A DNA stretch of 64,000 nt from Actinocrispum wychmicini (GTDB lineage: Bacteria > Actinomycetota > Actinomycetes > Mycobacteriales > Pseudonocardiaceae). Position numbers and translations under genes: made by a program. Below the pieces are notes generated by a model. It made no database searches, was not told the origin of the DNA, and saw only the letters and a program-made list of their open reading frames with translations. The stretch is from positions 211,718-275,717 of the forward strand of contig NZ_SLWS01000014.1 in NCBI RefSeq assembly GCF_004345645.1. The letters are read 5' to 3'. Shown piece by piece: positions 34,129-42,903 of this stretch (position 1 is its first letter; the number at the start of each line of letters is the position of its first letter).

Positions 34129-34465
34129 GCGATCAGCAAGGCCGGTTCGTGGAGTCCGCTGAGGACCTCAGGCGGCGCCAGGAGTCGCTGCGGGCGGATG
34201 CCGGTGACCTGCTGGGCAGGTTCATGGGCGCCTTCGAAAGCGTCGGCCCGGTACAGCTCACGTCGGTATCGCGGTCGAGCACGCCGGTGATCTATGGAGT
34301 ATCGACGCGGTGTCGTGGATCAAGGACGTGTGGCATCGGCGGCCCGAGTATCCGCACATGGTGGGCGGTGTGGGCGCGTACGAGGCCGTTCTGAACGGCG
34401 GGGTGCGCACGCCTGAGGAGTTCGGTGGCTGGGTGGCCAAGCGCGGACACCCGGGTTCGGTATGA
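34125..34465 (+). pseudogene. Frameshifted hypothetical gene
   Basis: The frame starts with GTG 34125, overlapping the ATPase gene, and encodes DQQGRFVESAEDLRRRQESL, then leaves coherent sequence near 34247 (ggcccgg). One frame over, the sequence continues without a break as GTAHVGIAVEHAGDLWSIDA and KRGHPGSV, ending at TGA 34465. A single missing base, or a -1 shift at ggccc, joins both halves into one protein of about 113 residues. Either a recent pseudogene or a sequencing error; the family is not recognised. Confidence 0.65.
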
Positions 34466-34492
34466 GCTGGCAGTTCATGACAGGATCGGGGG

Positions 34493-35680
34493 GTGTTGCG
34501 CTGGATAACCGCAGGGGAGTCCCATGGGCCTGCCCTGGTCGCCGTGCTGGAGGGCATGGTGGCCGGTGTCGAGGTCACCACCGACGATCTGGCCGGGCAA
34601 CTCGCCCGCAGGCGACTCGGCTTCGGCCGGAGCCCGCGGATGGGGTTCGAGACCGACCACACCGAGTTCCTTGGCGGGGTGCGGCACGGCCGGACCCAGG
34701 GTGGACCGGTCGCGGTCAAGATCGAGAACGCCGAGTGGCCGAAGTGGGAGAAGGTCATGGCGGCCGACCCGGTCGACCCGGACGAACTGGCCGGGTTGGC
34801 CCGCAACGAGCCGCTCACCCGGCCCCGGCCCGGTCACGCCGACCTGCCCGGCATGCAGAAGTACGGCTTCGACGAGGCCAGGCCGGTGCTGGAGCGGGCC
34901 AGCGCGCGGGAGACCGCGGCGCGGGTGGCGTTGGGCGCGGTCGCGAAGAACTTCCTTCGGCAGCTGCTCGGCGTGGAGGTCATCAGCCACGTCGTGTCCA
35001 TCGGCGCGGCTGAGGCGCCCGAAGGTCTGGAGCCGACCGCCGCGGACCTTGAAGCGATCGACGAGAGCCCGGTGCGTGCGTTCGGGCAGGCCGCGACGGA
35101 CGCGATGGTGGCCGAGGTGGAGGCGGTGAAGCAGGCCGGCGACACGGTCGGCGGCGTCATCGAGGTGATCGCCTACGGACTGCCACCGGGCCTGGGGTCA
35201 TACGTGCACTGGGACCGGCGGCTCGACGCCCGGCTGGCCGGCGCCCTGATGGGTGTCCAAGCGATGAAAGGTGTCGAGATCGGCGACGGCTTCACCACCG
35301 CGCGACGGTGGGGCAGCAAGGCGCACGACGAGATCGACCGCGCCGACGGCGTCACCGGGGTGAGCCGGCGGTCCAACCGGGCGGGTGGGCTGGAGGGCGG
35401 CGTCACCAACGGCGAGCCGCTGCGCGCCCGGGTGGCCATGAAGCCGATCTCAACCGTCCCCAAAGCACTGTCCACTGTGGATGTGACAACCGGCGAGGCG
35501 GCGGTGGCGATCCACCAGCGGTCGGACGTGTGCGCGGTGCCGCGGGCCGGTGTGGTGCTGGAGTCGATGGTCGCCCTGGTGCTCGCCGACACGGCGCTGG
35601 AGAAGTTCGGCGGCGACTCGATGCGTGAGACGCACAGCAACGTGGTGTCGTACCTGAAGACCCTGGAGGAGCGCTGGTGA
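34493..35680 (+). CDS. aroC: Chorismate synthase
   Basis: This 395-residue FMN-dependent enzyme converts EPSP to chorismate. It begins with MLRWITAGESHGPAL and has GRSPRM and MRETHSNVV-type signatures in place. The GTG at 34493 matches the conserved N-terminus. It heads the aroC-aroK-aroB-aroQ operon, with four-base overlaps between several genes, in the same order as M. tuberculosis. Confidence 0.98.
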   Translation: MLRWITAGESHGPALVAVLEGMVAGVEVTTDDLAGQLARRRLGFGRSPRMGFETDHTEFLGGVRHGRTQGGPVAVKIENAEWPKWEKVMAADPVDPDELAGLARNEPLTRPRPGHADLPGMQKYGFDEARPVLERASARETAARVALGAVAKNFLRQLLGVEVISHVVSIGAAEAPEGLEPTAADLEAIDESPVRAFGQAATDAMVAEVEAVKQAGDTVGGVIEVIAYGLPPGLGSYVHWDRRLDARLAGALMGVQAMKGVEIGDGFTTARRWGSKAHDEIDRADGVTGVSRRSNRAGGLEGGVTNGEPLRARVAMKPISTVPKALSTVDVTTGEAAVAIHQRSDVCAVPRAGVVLESMVALVLADTALEKFGGDSMRETHSNVVSYLKTLEERW

Positions 35681-36267
35681 GCGCGAACAGCGCCGCGAGC
35701 GACCCAGCACATGACCCTGCGGGCGGGACGGCCAGCGACCCGGTGAACGGCCCAGTGAGCGGTCCGGTGCTTGTCCTGGTCGGGCCGCCTGGGTCGGGCA
35801 AGAGCACGGTCGGTCGGTTGGCGGCGGACCACCTTGGTGTGTCGTTTCGTGACTTCGACGACGACATGCAGGCCGAGCACGGCAAGGAGGCCGGCGAGCT
35901 GGTCGTCGACTTCGGTCGGGAACGCTTTCAGGAACTGGAGCACGAGCTGCTGGTTCGCGTTCTGCCCGAACATCACGGGGTGCTCGCGCTCGGTGGGGGG
36001 ACGCCGACCGCGCCAGGGGTGCCGGAGCTGCTGAAGCCGTTCCACGTCGTTTTCCTGGACGTCGACTTGGATCATCTGCTCAGGCGTGAGGGTCTGTTGC
36101 CGCTGCACCCGTGGTTGATGCCGAACCCGCGTGCCCAGTTGCGGCAGCTGCTGAGCGACCGGCGACCGGTCTACGCCGCGGTTGCCGACGCCACTGTGCC
36201 GACCAGCGGCCGGGAACCGGCGGACATCCTGAACGACGTCCTCGCCAGCCTGGAGCCGTCCACCTGA
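35677..36267 (+). CDS. aroK: Shikimate kinase
   Basis: This 196-residue kinase phosphorylates shikimate. Walker A is GPPGSGKST (36-44), the shikimate DFDDDM block and the lid with RRPVYAAVAD are present. A 30-residue Asp/Pro/Gly-rich extension precedes the fold and contains imperfect copies of ASDPxxGP, which is unusual for the family. The GTG at 35677 overlaps the aroC stop; a GTG further in cannot be excluded as start. Confidence 0.95.
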   Translation: MSANSAASDPAHDPAGGTASDPVNGPVSGPVLVLVGPPGSGKSTVGRLAADHLGVSFRDFDDDMQAEHGKEAGELVVDFGRERFQELEHELLVRVLPEHHGVLALGGGTPTAPGVPELLKPFHVVFLDVDLDHLLRREGLLPLHPWLMPNPRAQLRQLLSDRRPVYAAVADATVPTSGREPADILNDVLASLEPST

Positions 36268-36268
36268 C

Positions 36269-37381
36269 ATGCTGAGCGCCATGGAACCAGTGCGGATCGC
36301 GGTCGCCACGCAGCAGCCGTACGAGGTCATTGTCGGCCGGGGCCTGCTGGGTGAGCTGGTCGAGCAGGTGCGGCGGACGACCAAGGCGGTGATCATCCAC
36401 ACGCCGACGCTGGCGAAGACGGCCGAGGCCGCCCGGGACGAGATCAAGGCCGCTGGTGTGGACGCCCACACCGTGGAGATCCCGGACGCGGAGGACGGCA
36501 AGGCCCTCAATGTGGCCGGGTTCTGCTGGGACGTGCTCGGCCGGATCGGCCTTGACCGCCAGGGCGTTGTCGTCGGGTTGGGTGGCGGGGCCGTCACCGA
36601 CCTCGCCGGGTTCGTCGCGGCGACCTGGCTGCGCGGGGTCAAGCTGGTCAACGTTCCGACGACCCTGCTGGGCATGGTGGACGCGGCGGTCGGCGGCAAG
36701 ACCGGGATCAACACCGACGCCGGCAAGAACCTGGTCGGGGTGTTCCACGAGCCCGCGGCCGTCCTGGTGGACCTCGCCACGCTGGCCACGTTGCCCGCGA
36801 ACGAGCTGGTCGCGGGCATGGCTGAGGTGGTGAAGGGCGGCTTCATCGCCGACCCGAGGATCCTCGAGCTGATCGAGAACGACCCGAAGGCCGCCCTCGA
36901 TCCCGACGGTGACGTCATCGCCGAGCTGGTCCGGCGCAAGATCCAGGTGAAGGCCGACGTGGTGGGCAAGGACCTGAAGGAGTCCAGCCTCCGGGAGATC
37001 CTCAACTACGGCCACACGCTCGGCCACGCCATCGAGCGCCGGGAGCGTTACCGCTGGCGGCATGGTGCCGCGATCAGTGTGGGCATGGTGTTCGCGGCCG
37101 AACTGGCTCGGCTGGCCGGGCGCCTCGACGACGCCACGGCCGAACGCCATCAGAGCGTGCTGGCGTCGATCGGGCTGCCGACGAGGTACGACGCGGACGC
37201 GTTGCCGCAACTGATCGACGGGATGCGCAACGACAAGAAGACCAGGTCCGGCATGCTTCGGTTCGTCGTCCTCGACGGGCTGGCCAAGCCGGGTCGGCTG
37301 GAGGGCCCGGATCCGGCGTTGCTGGCGGGCGCGTACTCGGCGGTCGCCGCCGAGGGCAGGAGCGGAGGGGTGTTGCTGTGA
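36269..37381 (+). CDS. aroB: 3-dehydroquinate synthase
   Basis: This 370-residue NAD- and metal-dependent cyclase converts DAHP to 3-dehydroquinate. It has GGGAVTDLAGFVAATWLRG, NVPTTLLGMVDAAVGGKTGIN and metal-ligand NYGHTLGHAIE. The track from ATG 36269 is used; the inner ATG at 36281 (MEPVRIAV) is equally possible. It overlaps aroQ by four bases at its 3' end. Confidence 0.97.
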   Translation: MLSAMEPVRIAVATQQPYEVIVGRGLLGELVEQVRRTTKAVIIHTPTLAKTAEAARDEIKAAGVDAHTVEIPDAEDGKALNVAGFCWDVLGRIGLDRQGVVVGLGGGAVTDLAGFVAATWLRGVKLVNVPTTLLGMVDAAVGGKTGINTDAGKNLVGVFHEPAAVLVDLATLATLPANELVAGMAEVVKGGFIADPRILELIENDPKAALDPDGDVIAELVRRKIQVKADVVGKDLKESSLREILNYGHTLGHAIERRERYRWRHGAAISVGMVFAAELARLAGRLDDATAERHQSVLASIGLPTRYDADALPQLIDGMRNDKKTRSGMLRFVVLDGLAKPGRLEGPDPALLAGAYSAVAAEGRSGGVLL

Positions 37382-37803
37382 AGGTGCTGGTTCTCAACGG
37401 CCCCAACCTCGGCCGGCTCGGCACCAGGGAACCGGAGATCTACGGGCACACCACGCACGCCGACCTCGCCGAGCTGTGCGCGCGGACCGGCGAGGAGTTG
37501 GGGCTGGACGTGGAGGTGCGGCAGACCGACCACGAGGGCGAGATGCTCGGCTGGCTCCATGAGGCCGCGACGCGGCAGTGGCCGGTGGTGTTGAACGCGG
37601 GCGCGTGGACCCACTACTCCATCGCGGTCGCCGACGCGTGCGCCATGCTGACCGCGCCGTTGCTGGAAGTGCACATCTCGAACGTGCACAAACGCGAGGA
37701 GTTCCGGCACCACAGCTACATCTCGGCGCACGCCAGCGGGGTGCTCGTGGGGCTTGGGGTCGAGGGCTACGCGTTGGCGTTGCGGTGGCTGGCCAAGAAA
37801 TGA
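37378..37803 (+). CDS. aroQ: Type II 3-dehydroquinate dehydratase
   Basis: This 141-residue enzyme makes 3-dehydroshikimate. Motifs are LNGPNLGRLGTREPEIYG (catalytic Tyr and Arg), QTDHEGEMLGWLHEA, NAGAWTHYS and EVHISNVHKREEFRHHS. It is a type II (dodecameric, AroQ) enzyme and not type I. GTG 37378 overlaps the aroB stop and its TGA overlaps the following GNAT gene, completing a compact pathway operon. Confidence 0.98.
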   Translation: MKVLVLNGPNLGRLGTREPEIYGHTTHADLAELCARTGEELGLDVEVRQTDHEGEMLGWLHEAATRQWPVVLNAGAWTHYSIAVADACAMLTAPLLEVHISNVHKREEFRHHSYISAHASGVLVGLGVEGYALALRWLAKK

Positions 37804-38834
37804 CCCAGCCGACGTTCGAGACGAACCGGTTGACGCTGCGCCCGATGCGACCGGACGACCGGGAGTCGGTCGTCAAGATCTTCGCCGACCCGGAGTCCAG
37901 CCGGTATCTCACCCGGGACATGTCCGACCCGGTCACCGCCGTCGCCGGCTTCGAACGCTGGCTCGGCCAGGCTCCGGGCGACGGCACCGGCACGTGGCTG
38001 ATGGACCTGGCCGGCACCGCTGTCGGCGTGGGCCGGCTGACGCATTCGGTGCGACTGCCCGGCAACGTGGTGGAGGCCGGGTGGTTCGTGGCCCGCGCCC
38101 ATGTCGGCCAGGGATACGCGACCGAGGCGGTCCGGGTGTTGATCGACCACGCGACGCGGACTCTCGGGCTGGCGGCTGTGTGGGCGTTGATCTACCACGG
38201 CAACGAGCCGAGCATCCGGCTCGCGCGGAGCATGGGTTTCCTGGATGTCGCCGAGTTCTCCCAGCCGGCCGGCGAGGGCCGGGTGCAGGTGCTGCTGGGG
38301 CAGCCCGGCGGGTTCGCCGGACCACAGCCGACGATCCGGACCGAGCGGCTGGTGATCCGCCCACTGCGGGGCGAGGACCGGCAGGACGCGATCGACGTGT
38401 TTCCGGCCGAGCAGATGGTCCACTACCTGAGCGGGGACAAGGCTGACGGGTGGGTCGGGCGGATGATGGACCGCCGGATCGCGTTCGACGGACCGGACGG
38501 CATGGGCCACTGGGTGTTCGTCGAGGACGACGTGATGGTCGGGATCGGTCACCTGCGCCCGTCGCACCAGCTGCCGGGCGCGGTCGCCGAGATCGGCTGG
38601 TACCTGGGTGTCGAGCACCAAGGCCGTGGTCTGGCGGCCGAAGCGGCTGCGGCGTTGCGGGACCACGGCCTGCACACGCTGAAAGTTCCCGCCGTGTGGG
38701 CGTTGGTGCACGAGCGGAACGTCCCGAGCGCCCGACTGGCCGAGCGACTGGGGTTCCTCGATGTCGGCTCTGGGACGTACTACGGCGGACCGCATCGCGT
38801 CCAAGTCGCGTTGCCCCGGACGGCCACCCGCTGA
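37800..38834 (+). CDS. Tandem-domain GNAT acetyltransferase
   Basis: This 344-residue protein contains two RimJ/RimL-like GNAT domains in one chain. The first has TNRLTLRPMRPDD and HVGQGYATEAVRVLIDHA; the second has TERLVIRPLRGED and HQGRGLAAEAAAALRDHG, each with the acetyl-CoA Q/R-x-x-G-x-G/A pattern. Substrates may be amines or ribosomal protein N-termini; none can be named. The ATG overlaps the aroQ stop, so it is translated with the shikimate operon. Confidence 0.88.
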   Translation: MTQPTFETNRLTLRPMRPDDRESVVKIFADPESSRYLTRDMSDPVTAVAGFERWLGQAPGDGTGTWLMDLAGTAVGVGRLTHSVRLPGNVVEAGWFVARAHVGQGYATEAVRVLIDHATRTLGLAAVWALIYHGNEPSIRLARSMGFLDVAEFSQPAGEGRVQVLLGQPGGFAGPQPTIRTERLVIRPLRGEDRQDAIDVFPAEQMVHYLSGDKADGWVGRMMDRRIAFDGPDGMGHWVFVEDDVMVGIGHLRPSHQLPGAVAEIGWYLGVEHQGRGLAAEAAAALRDHGLHTLKVPAVWALVHERNVPSARLAERLGFLDVGSGTYYGGPHRVQVALPRTATR

Positions 38835-38877
38835 CTCCCTAGACTGTCACCCGAAGGAGTGACGTTAGGGGTGACGT

Positions 38878-40338
38878 GTGCGTCGACTGGTCGCGCTGCT
38901 GGCAGTGTCGGCGGCCCTCGTCTCGGCGTGCAGTAATTCCCAGCCTCAGGCCGAACGCGCTGGTGGCGCGGCATTCGGGGGAGCGGAGCCGCGACCCAAG
39001 GGCGATCACCCCGGGCCTCGTCCGTTAGGCGCGGACAGCTACCGGGCGGAAGGGAACGTGGTCGCGGCGGCCGGTGAGAACGCCCAGTACAACTACGCGC
39101 CCTCGCTGATGGCCGACGGTGGCCGGGTGCGGATGTGGTGGTGCAGCCAGCTGGTCAGTGCCCCACCACCGGGTGATGACGTGCTCTACGCCGAGGCGCC
39201 CGCGCCAAATGGACCGTTCGATGCCGGTCGCGCGGTGTTCAGCGGCTCCGGGAACGGGTTCGACGCACGACACACCTGCGATCCGTCCGTGCTACGCGTG
39301 AACGGCACCTATTACCTGTACTACACGGGCGCGTCCACCGATCACTCCGGCAATGCCATTGGGGTCGCGACCAGCACCGACGGCGTCACATGGGCGCGGG
39401 CGAACGGCGGCCGGCCGGTTGTGTCGTCGTCTTACGAGGTGAGCCGCGGCAATCCCTACGGCGCCGGCCAGCCGTCCGTGGTTTTCCTGGACGGCTGGTA
39501 CTACCTGTTGTTCACCGACACCAACGGCCGCGCGGCCGGTCCGAACGGCGCAGGACAGTTCGTGCTGCGGTCACCTGACCCGATGTTCGCGTCCGGCGTG
39601 GAATCCCTCGGTGACCACGGTTTTCGCCCGGGCATGGGACGCGATCGGACGATCGTGGACGCGTTCAGCGCGGACTGGATGTGGGTGGCGGCGCTGAACA
39701 GCTTCGCGATCGCCCACGAGGCCGACGGCGGCACCTCGATCACCTTCTGGAACAGGGATTTCACCGCGAACCCGTACCAGCCGGTGCTGGTCGCCGGGCC
39801 GTGGGAGGAAGGGCCCGGCCTGGTTCGCCGTCCTGACGGACACGCCCCGGTCGATCCGCGGAACCCGTGCGGCCGGATCCCGGTCGATCTGGTCAGGGCG
39901 ACCCGGGACCGGGCCGAGCCGACCGATCTCCAGCATTTCGGACTGACCCTGAACAACCCGTGGAGCTGCGAGAACTCCGCGGCGGCGCTCGCCACGCTGA
40001 ACGGGTTCGCGGTGCCGGGACCGCAGCGGACCGTCGACCTGGTGCTCGCCGGGCAGCTGTTCCGGATCGACCGTAAGTCGGTCGCGGAGGCGATAGGCGC
40101 GACCGTTATCGGCGCACGGCCGGCAGCCATGGACAACGTCAAGCCCGCCGCGCGGGTGATCGCGGGCGTTCAGGCGCTGCGGGCGCAGGGCCGGGGAATC
40201 GGCCTGCTCGTGGATGGCCAGTTGTATCCGGTCGCGTCGGCCGCCGTCGCGGCCGCCAACTCGTCGCCGGTGGTGGACGTGGCGCCCGCGTTGTGGGACG
40301 GCTATTCGGTGGGCCCGGCCTTGACCGTGTCCCGCTGA
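38878..40338 (+). CDS. Propeller-fold lipoprotein (GH43-like)
   Basis: This 486-residue protein has a lipoprotein signal (LAVSAALVSAC, lipobox Cys18). The body has repeated D-x-S/x-aromatic blocks such as CDPSVLRVNGTYYLYYTG and QPSVVFLDGWYYLLFTD, with NYAPSLMADGGRVRMWW, which fit a five-bladed GH43/GH62-like beta-propeller. Full catalytic acid placement was not verified, so it may bind glycans rather than cut them. A 100-residue C-terminal domain is separate. Extends 37 bp into the convergent gene. Confidence 0.78.
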   Translation: MRRLVALLAVSAALVSACSNSQPQAERAGGAAFGGAEPRPKGDHPGPRPLGADSYRAEGNVVAAAGENAQYNYAPSLMADGGRVRMWWCSQLVSAPPPGDDVLYAEAPAPNGPFDAGRAVFSGSGNGFDARHTCDPSVLRVNGTYYLYYTGASTDHSGNAIGVATSTDGVTWARANGGRPVVSSSYEVSRGNPYGAGQPSVVFLDGWYYLLFTDTNGRAAGPNGAGQFVLRSPDPMFASGVESLGDHGFRPGMGRDRTIVDAFSADWMWVAALNSFAIAHEADGGTSITFWNRDFTANPYQPVLVAGPWEEGPGLVRRPDGHAPVDPRNPCGRIPVDLVRATRDRAEPTDLQHFGLTLNNPWSCENSAAALATLNGFAVPGPQRTVDLVLAGQLFRIDRKSVAEAIGATVIGARPAAMDNVKPAARVIAGVQALRAQGRGIGLLVDGQLYPVASAAVAAANSSPVVDVAPALWDGYSVGPALTVSR

Positions 40339-40718
40339 GCGAACCTGGCGCCCACGAACAGGCCCAGTCCGGCCGGGACGAGGACGACGAGCGCGCCGAA
40401 CGCCGCGTCGCCGGTCAGCGCGGTGCCCAGCGAGCTGAGGCCGGTCTCGTCCACGAAGACGGCCCGGCCGATCACCCGGAGCAGCCCGCTGCCGAACCCG
40501 GCGATCACGGCCGCCAACACCCACGCACGGCCCCGGTCGTCGAGCCGCCGCCAGCCGTCCAGGGCGGCCCACAACGCGGCCAGCCCCGCGACGACACCGA
40601 GCACGATCGATCGGACCACGGTCAGGTCGCTGTGCTGGACGGCCAACGCGGCCAGCCCGACATCGGCGCCCGCCAGTACGAAGGCGAGCACAACACCCCG
40701 GATCAGCCAGAACCGCAT
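40302..40718 (-). CDS. Small four-helix membrane protein (B-4DMT type)
   Basis: This 138-residue protein has four hydrophobic segments and starts MRFWLIRGVVLAFVLAG, fitting the four-helix drug/metabolite-type family found as Rv2536 beside pepQ and efp in M. tuberculosis. The match is by position and pattern; transport has not been shown. Its 3' end overlaps that of the propeller lipoprotein by 37 bases on the opposite strand. Confidence 0.8.
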   Translation of the reverse strand: MRFWLIRGVVLAFVLAGADVGLAALAVQHSDLTVVRSIVLGVVAGLAALWAALDGWRRLDDRGRAWVLAAVIAGFGSGLLRVIGRAVFVDETGLSSLGTALTGDAAFGALVVLVPAGLGLFVGARFAQRDTVKAGPTE

Positions 40719-40772
40719 GCCCTGACTGTAGCGCTCCGATCACGCGGCCCACGTGAATGTGCCGGCTGCCCT

Positions 40773-40778
40773 TAGGCT
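40773..40778 (+). promoter_or_regulatory. -10 element for leaderless pepQ
   Basis: TAGGCT is placed seven bases before the pepQ ATG at 40786, with no RBS between, as at 10206 and 14082. Confidence 0.5.
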
Positions 40779-40785
40779 GCGAGAC

Positions 40786-41877
40786 ATGTCTGACGCCTTC
40801 GTCCGCCGCCGCGAGGCGCTGCGGGTTCAGCTCCGCGACCGGGGGCTGGACGCCTTGCTTCTGGTCGACCTGCTCAACATCAGGTACCTGACCGGATTCA
40901 CCGGGTCCAACGCCGCACTTGTCGTGCACGCCAGCGATGACGCGCACTCGATCTTCTGCACCGATGGCCGTTACCTGACGCAGTCCGAGAAACAGGTGCC
41001 CGACCTCGAGCGGGTGATCGATCGCAACAGCGCCGTCTTTCTTGCCGCGCGGGCGGCGAAGGAGAAGTTCCGGAAGACCGGGTACGAGAGCCACCACGTC
41101 ACGGTGGAGGCGCTCGACGGGCTCGCCGACGCGGCGGCCGGCATCGACCTGGTGCGTGCGCCGGGCATGGTGGAGAAGCTCCGGATCGTCAAGGACGACA
41201 TCGAGATCGAGGCGCTGCGGATGGCGTGTGCCGCCGCGGACCGGGCGCTCGCGGACCTGATGGAGCACGGTGGTCTGCGGCCGGGACTGACCGAACGGGA
41301 GGTCGCGCGGGACCTGGAGAACCGGATGCTGGAGAACGGTGCCGCGGACAAGTCGTTCGACACGATCGTGGCCGCCGGCGCGAACTCGGCGATCCCGCAC
41401 CACCGGCCCACCGACACCGTGCTGCAGTCCGGTGATTTCGTGAAGCTCGACTTCGGCGCGCTGGTCGACGGCTACCACTCGGACATGACCAGGACGTTGG
41501 TGCTGGGGGAGCCCGCGGAGTGGCAGCGGGAGATCTACGACCTGGTCGCGGCGTCGCAGGCGGCCGGGCGGGCCGCGCTGAAACCGGGCGCGGGCGTCAA
41601 GGACATCGACGCGGCCGCGCGGGGCGTGATCGAGGACGCCGACCACGGCGACGACTTCCTGCACGGTCTCGGGCACGGCGTGGGCCTGCAGATTCACGAG
41701 GCGCCCAGCCTGGCGAAGACCGGTGAAGGTACACTTTCGGCCGGCATGGCGGTCACCGTGGAGCCCGGCGTGTATCTGGCTGGGCGGGGCGGTGTCCGTA
41801 TCGAGGACACGCTCGTCGTGCGGGAGGCCGGTCCCGAACTCCTCACCCTGACCACCAAGCACCTCATGGTCGTGTGA
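40786..41877 (+). CDS. pepQ: M24-family Xaa-Pro dipeptidase/aminopeptidase
   Basis: This 363-residue metallopeptidase has the creatinase-like N-terminal domain with YLTGFTGSNAAL and the pita-bread domain with metal ligands in KLDFGALVDGYHSDMTRT, GLGHGVGLQIHE, VEPGVYLAG and RIEDTL. It cleaves peptides next to proline. The ATG at 40786 is chosen by homology and leaderless promoter spacing. It is followed by efp and nusB, the conserved actinobacterial order. Confidence 0.96.
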   Translation: MSDAFVRRREALRVQLRDRGLDALLLVDLLNIRYLTGFTGSNAALVVHASDDAHSIFCTDGRYLTQSEKQVPDLERVIDRNSAVFLAARAAKEKFRKTGYESHHVTVEALDGLADAAAGIDLVRAPGMVEKLRIVKDDIEIEALRMACAAADRALADLMEHGGLRPGLTEREVARDLENRMLENGAADKSFDTIVAAGANSAIPHHRPTDTVLQSGDFVKLDFGALVDGYHSDMTRTLVLGEPAEWQREIYDLVAASQAAGRAALKPGAGVKDIDAAARGVIEDADHGDDFLHGLGHGVGLQIHEAPSLAKTGEGTLSAGMAVTVEPGVYLAGRGGVRIEDTLVVREAGPELLTLTTKHLMVV

Positions 41878-41911
41878 CAAGCGCGGCCCTGCGTACAGGA
41901 GAACCGAACCC

Positions 41912-42478
41912 GTGGCCACCACCACCAACGACCTGAAGAACGGCCTGGTCCTCAACCTGGAGGGCCAGTTGTGGACGGTCGTGTCGTTCCAGCACGTCAA
42001 GCCCGGCAAGGGCCCGGCGTTCGTCCGGACCACGCTCAAGCACGTGCTGTCCGGCAAGGTCGTCGACAAGACGTTCAACGCCGGCACGAAGGTGGAGACC
42101 GCCACCGTCGACCGCCGGTCGATGACCTACCTGTACGCCGACGGCCAGGACTTCGTGTTCATGGACGGTGACACCTACGACCAGATCCCGGTGTCCAGCG
42201 AAGTCGTCGGCGACGGCGCCAACTACCTGCTGGAGAACACGACGGTCGTCGTGGCCACGCACGAGGGTGTCCCGCTGTACGTCGAACTGCCCACCTCGCT
42301 CGAGCTGATCATCGAGCACACCGACCCGGGCCTGCAGGGCGACCGGTCGACCGGCGGCACCAAGCCGGCGCGCCTGGAGACGGGCGCGGAGATCCAGGTC
42401 CCGCTGTTCCTGTCCACCGGCGAGAAGGTGAAGGTCGACACCCGTGACGGCCGTTACCTCGGCCGTGTCTCGGGCTGA
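41912..42478 (+). CDS. efp: Elongation factor P
   Basis: This 188-residue factor relieves ribosome stalling at polyproline. It has the KOW-like domain I with the modified-tip KPGKGPAF (Lys at tip), domain II and a C-terminal OB domain ending VDTRDGRYLGRVSG. The GTG follows AGGAGAA. No poxA/epmB-type modification genes are in the window; actinobacterial EF-P is often unmodified. The gene lies between pepQ and nusB. Confidence 0.98.
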   Translation: MATTTNDLKNGLVLNLEGQLWTVVSFQHVKPGKGPAFVRTTLKHVLSGKVVDKTFNAGTKVETATVDRRSMTYLYADGQDFVFMDGDTYDQIPVSSEVVGDGANYLLENTTVVVATHEGVPLYVELPTSLELIIEHTDPGLQGDRSTGGTKPARLETGAEIQVPLFLSTGEKVKVDTRDGRYLGRVSG

Positions 42479-42479
42479 G

Positions 42480-42899
42480 ATGGGCGCCCGGAGCAAGGCC
42501 CGAAAACGCGCCGTAGACCTGCTCTTCGAAGCCCAGCTGCGGAGTGTCGACCCGGTGACGTTGCTCGCCGACCGGGTCGGCTCCCCGGACGTGCCGCCGG
42601 TGAACGACTACACCGTGACGCTGGTGGAAGGTGTCCAGGCGCAGCTGGCCCGGATCGACGAGCTGCTCGCCGAGCACTCCGAGGGCTGGACCCTCGCCCG
42701 GATGCCCGCGGTGGACTTGGCCGTGCTCCGGCTGGGCCTGTACGAGCTGCTGTGGGCAACGGACGTGCCTGACCCGGTCGCCATCGACGAGGCTGTGCAG
42801 CTGGCGAAGATGCTGTCGACCGACGACTCGCCGCGGTTCGTCAACGGGCTGCTCGGCCGGATCGCGACGATCGCCGACCGCCTGCGCGCCACTCTGTAA
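42480..42899 (+). CDS. nusB: Transcription antitermination factor NusB
   Basis: This 139-residue helical protein starts GARSKARKRAVDLLFEAQ and ends with AVQLAKMLSTDDSPRFVNG LLGRI, both NusB hallmarks. With NusE it binds boxA and promotes antitermination in rRNA operons. The ATG at 42480 comes one base after the efp stop; the frame upstream would run into efp. Confidence 0.97.
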   Translation: MGARSKARKRAVDLLFEAQLRSVDPVTLLADRVGSPDVPPVNDYTVTLVEGVQAQLARIDELLAEHSEGWTLARMPAVDLAVLRLGLYELLWATDVPDPVAIDEAVQLAKMLSTDDSPRFVNGLLGRIATIADRLRATL

Positions 42900-42903
42900 G
42901 GCC

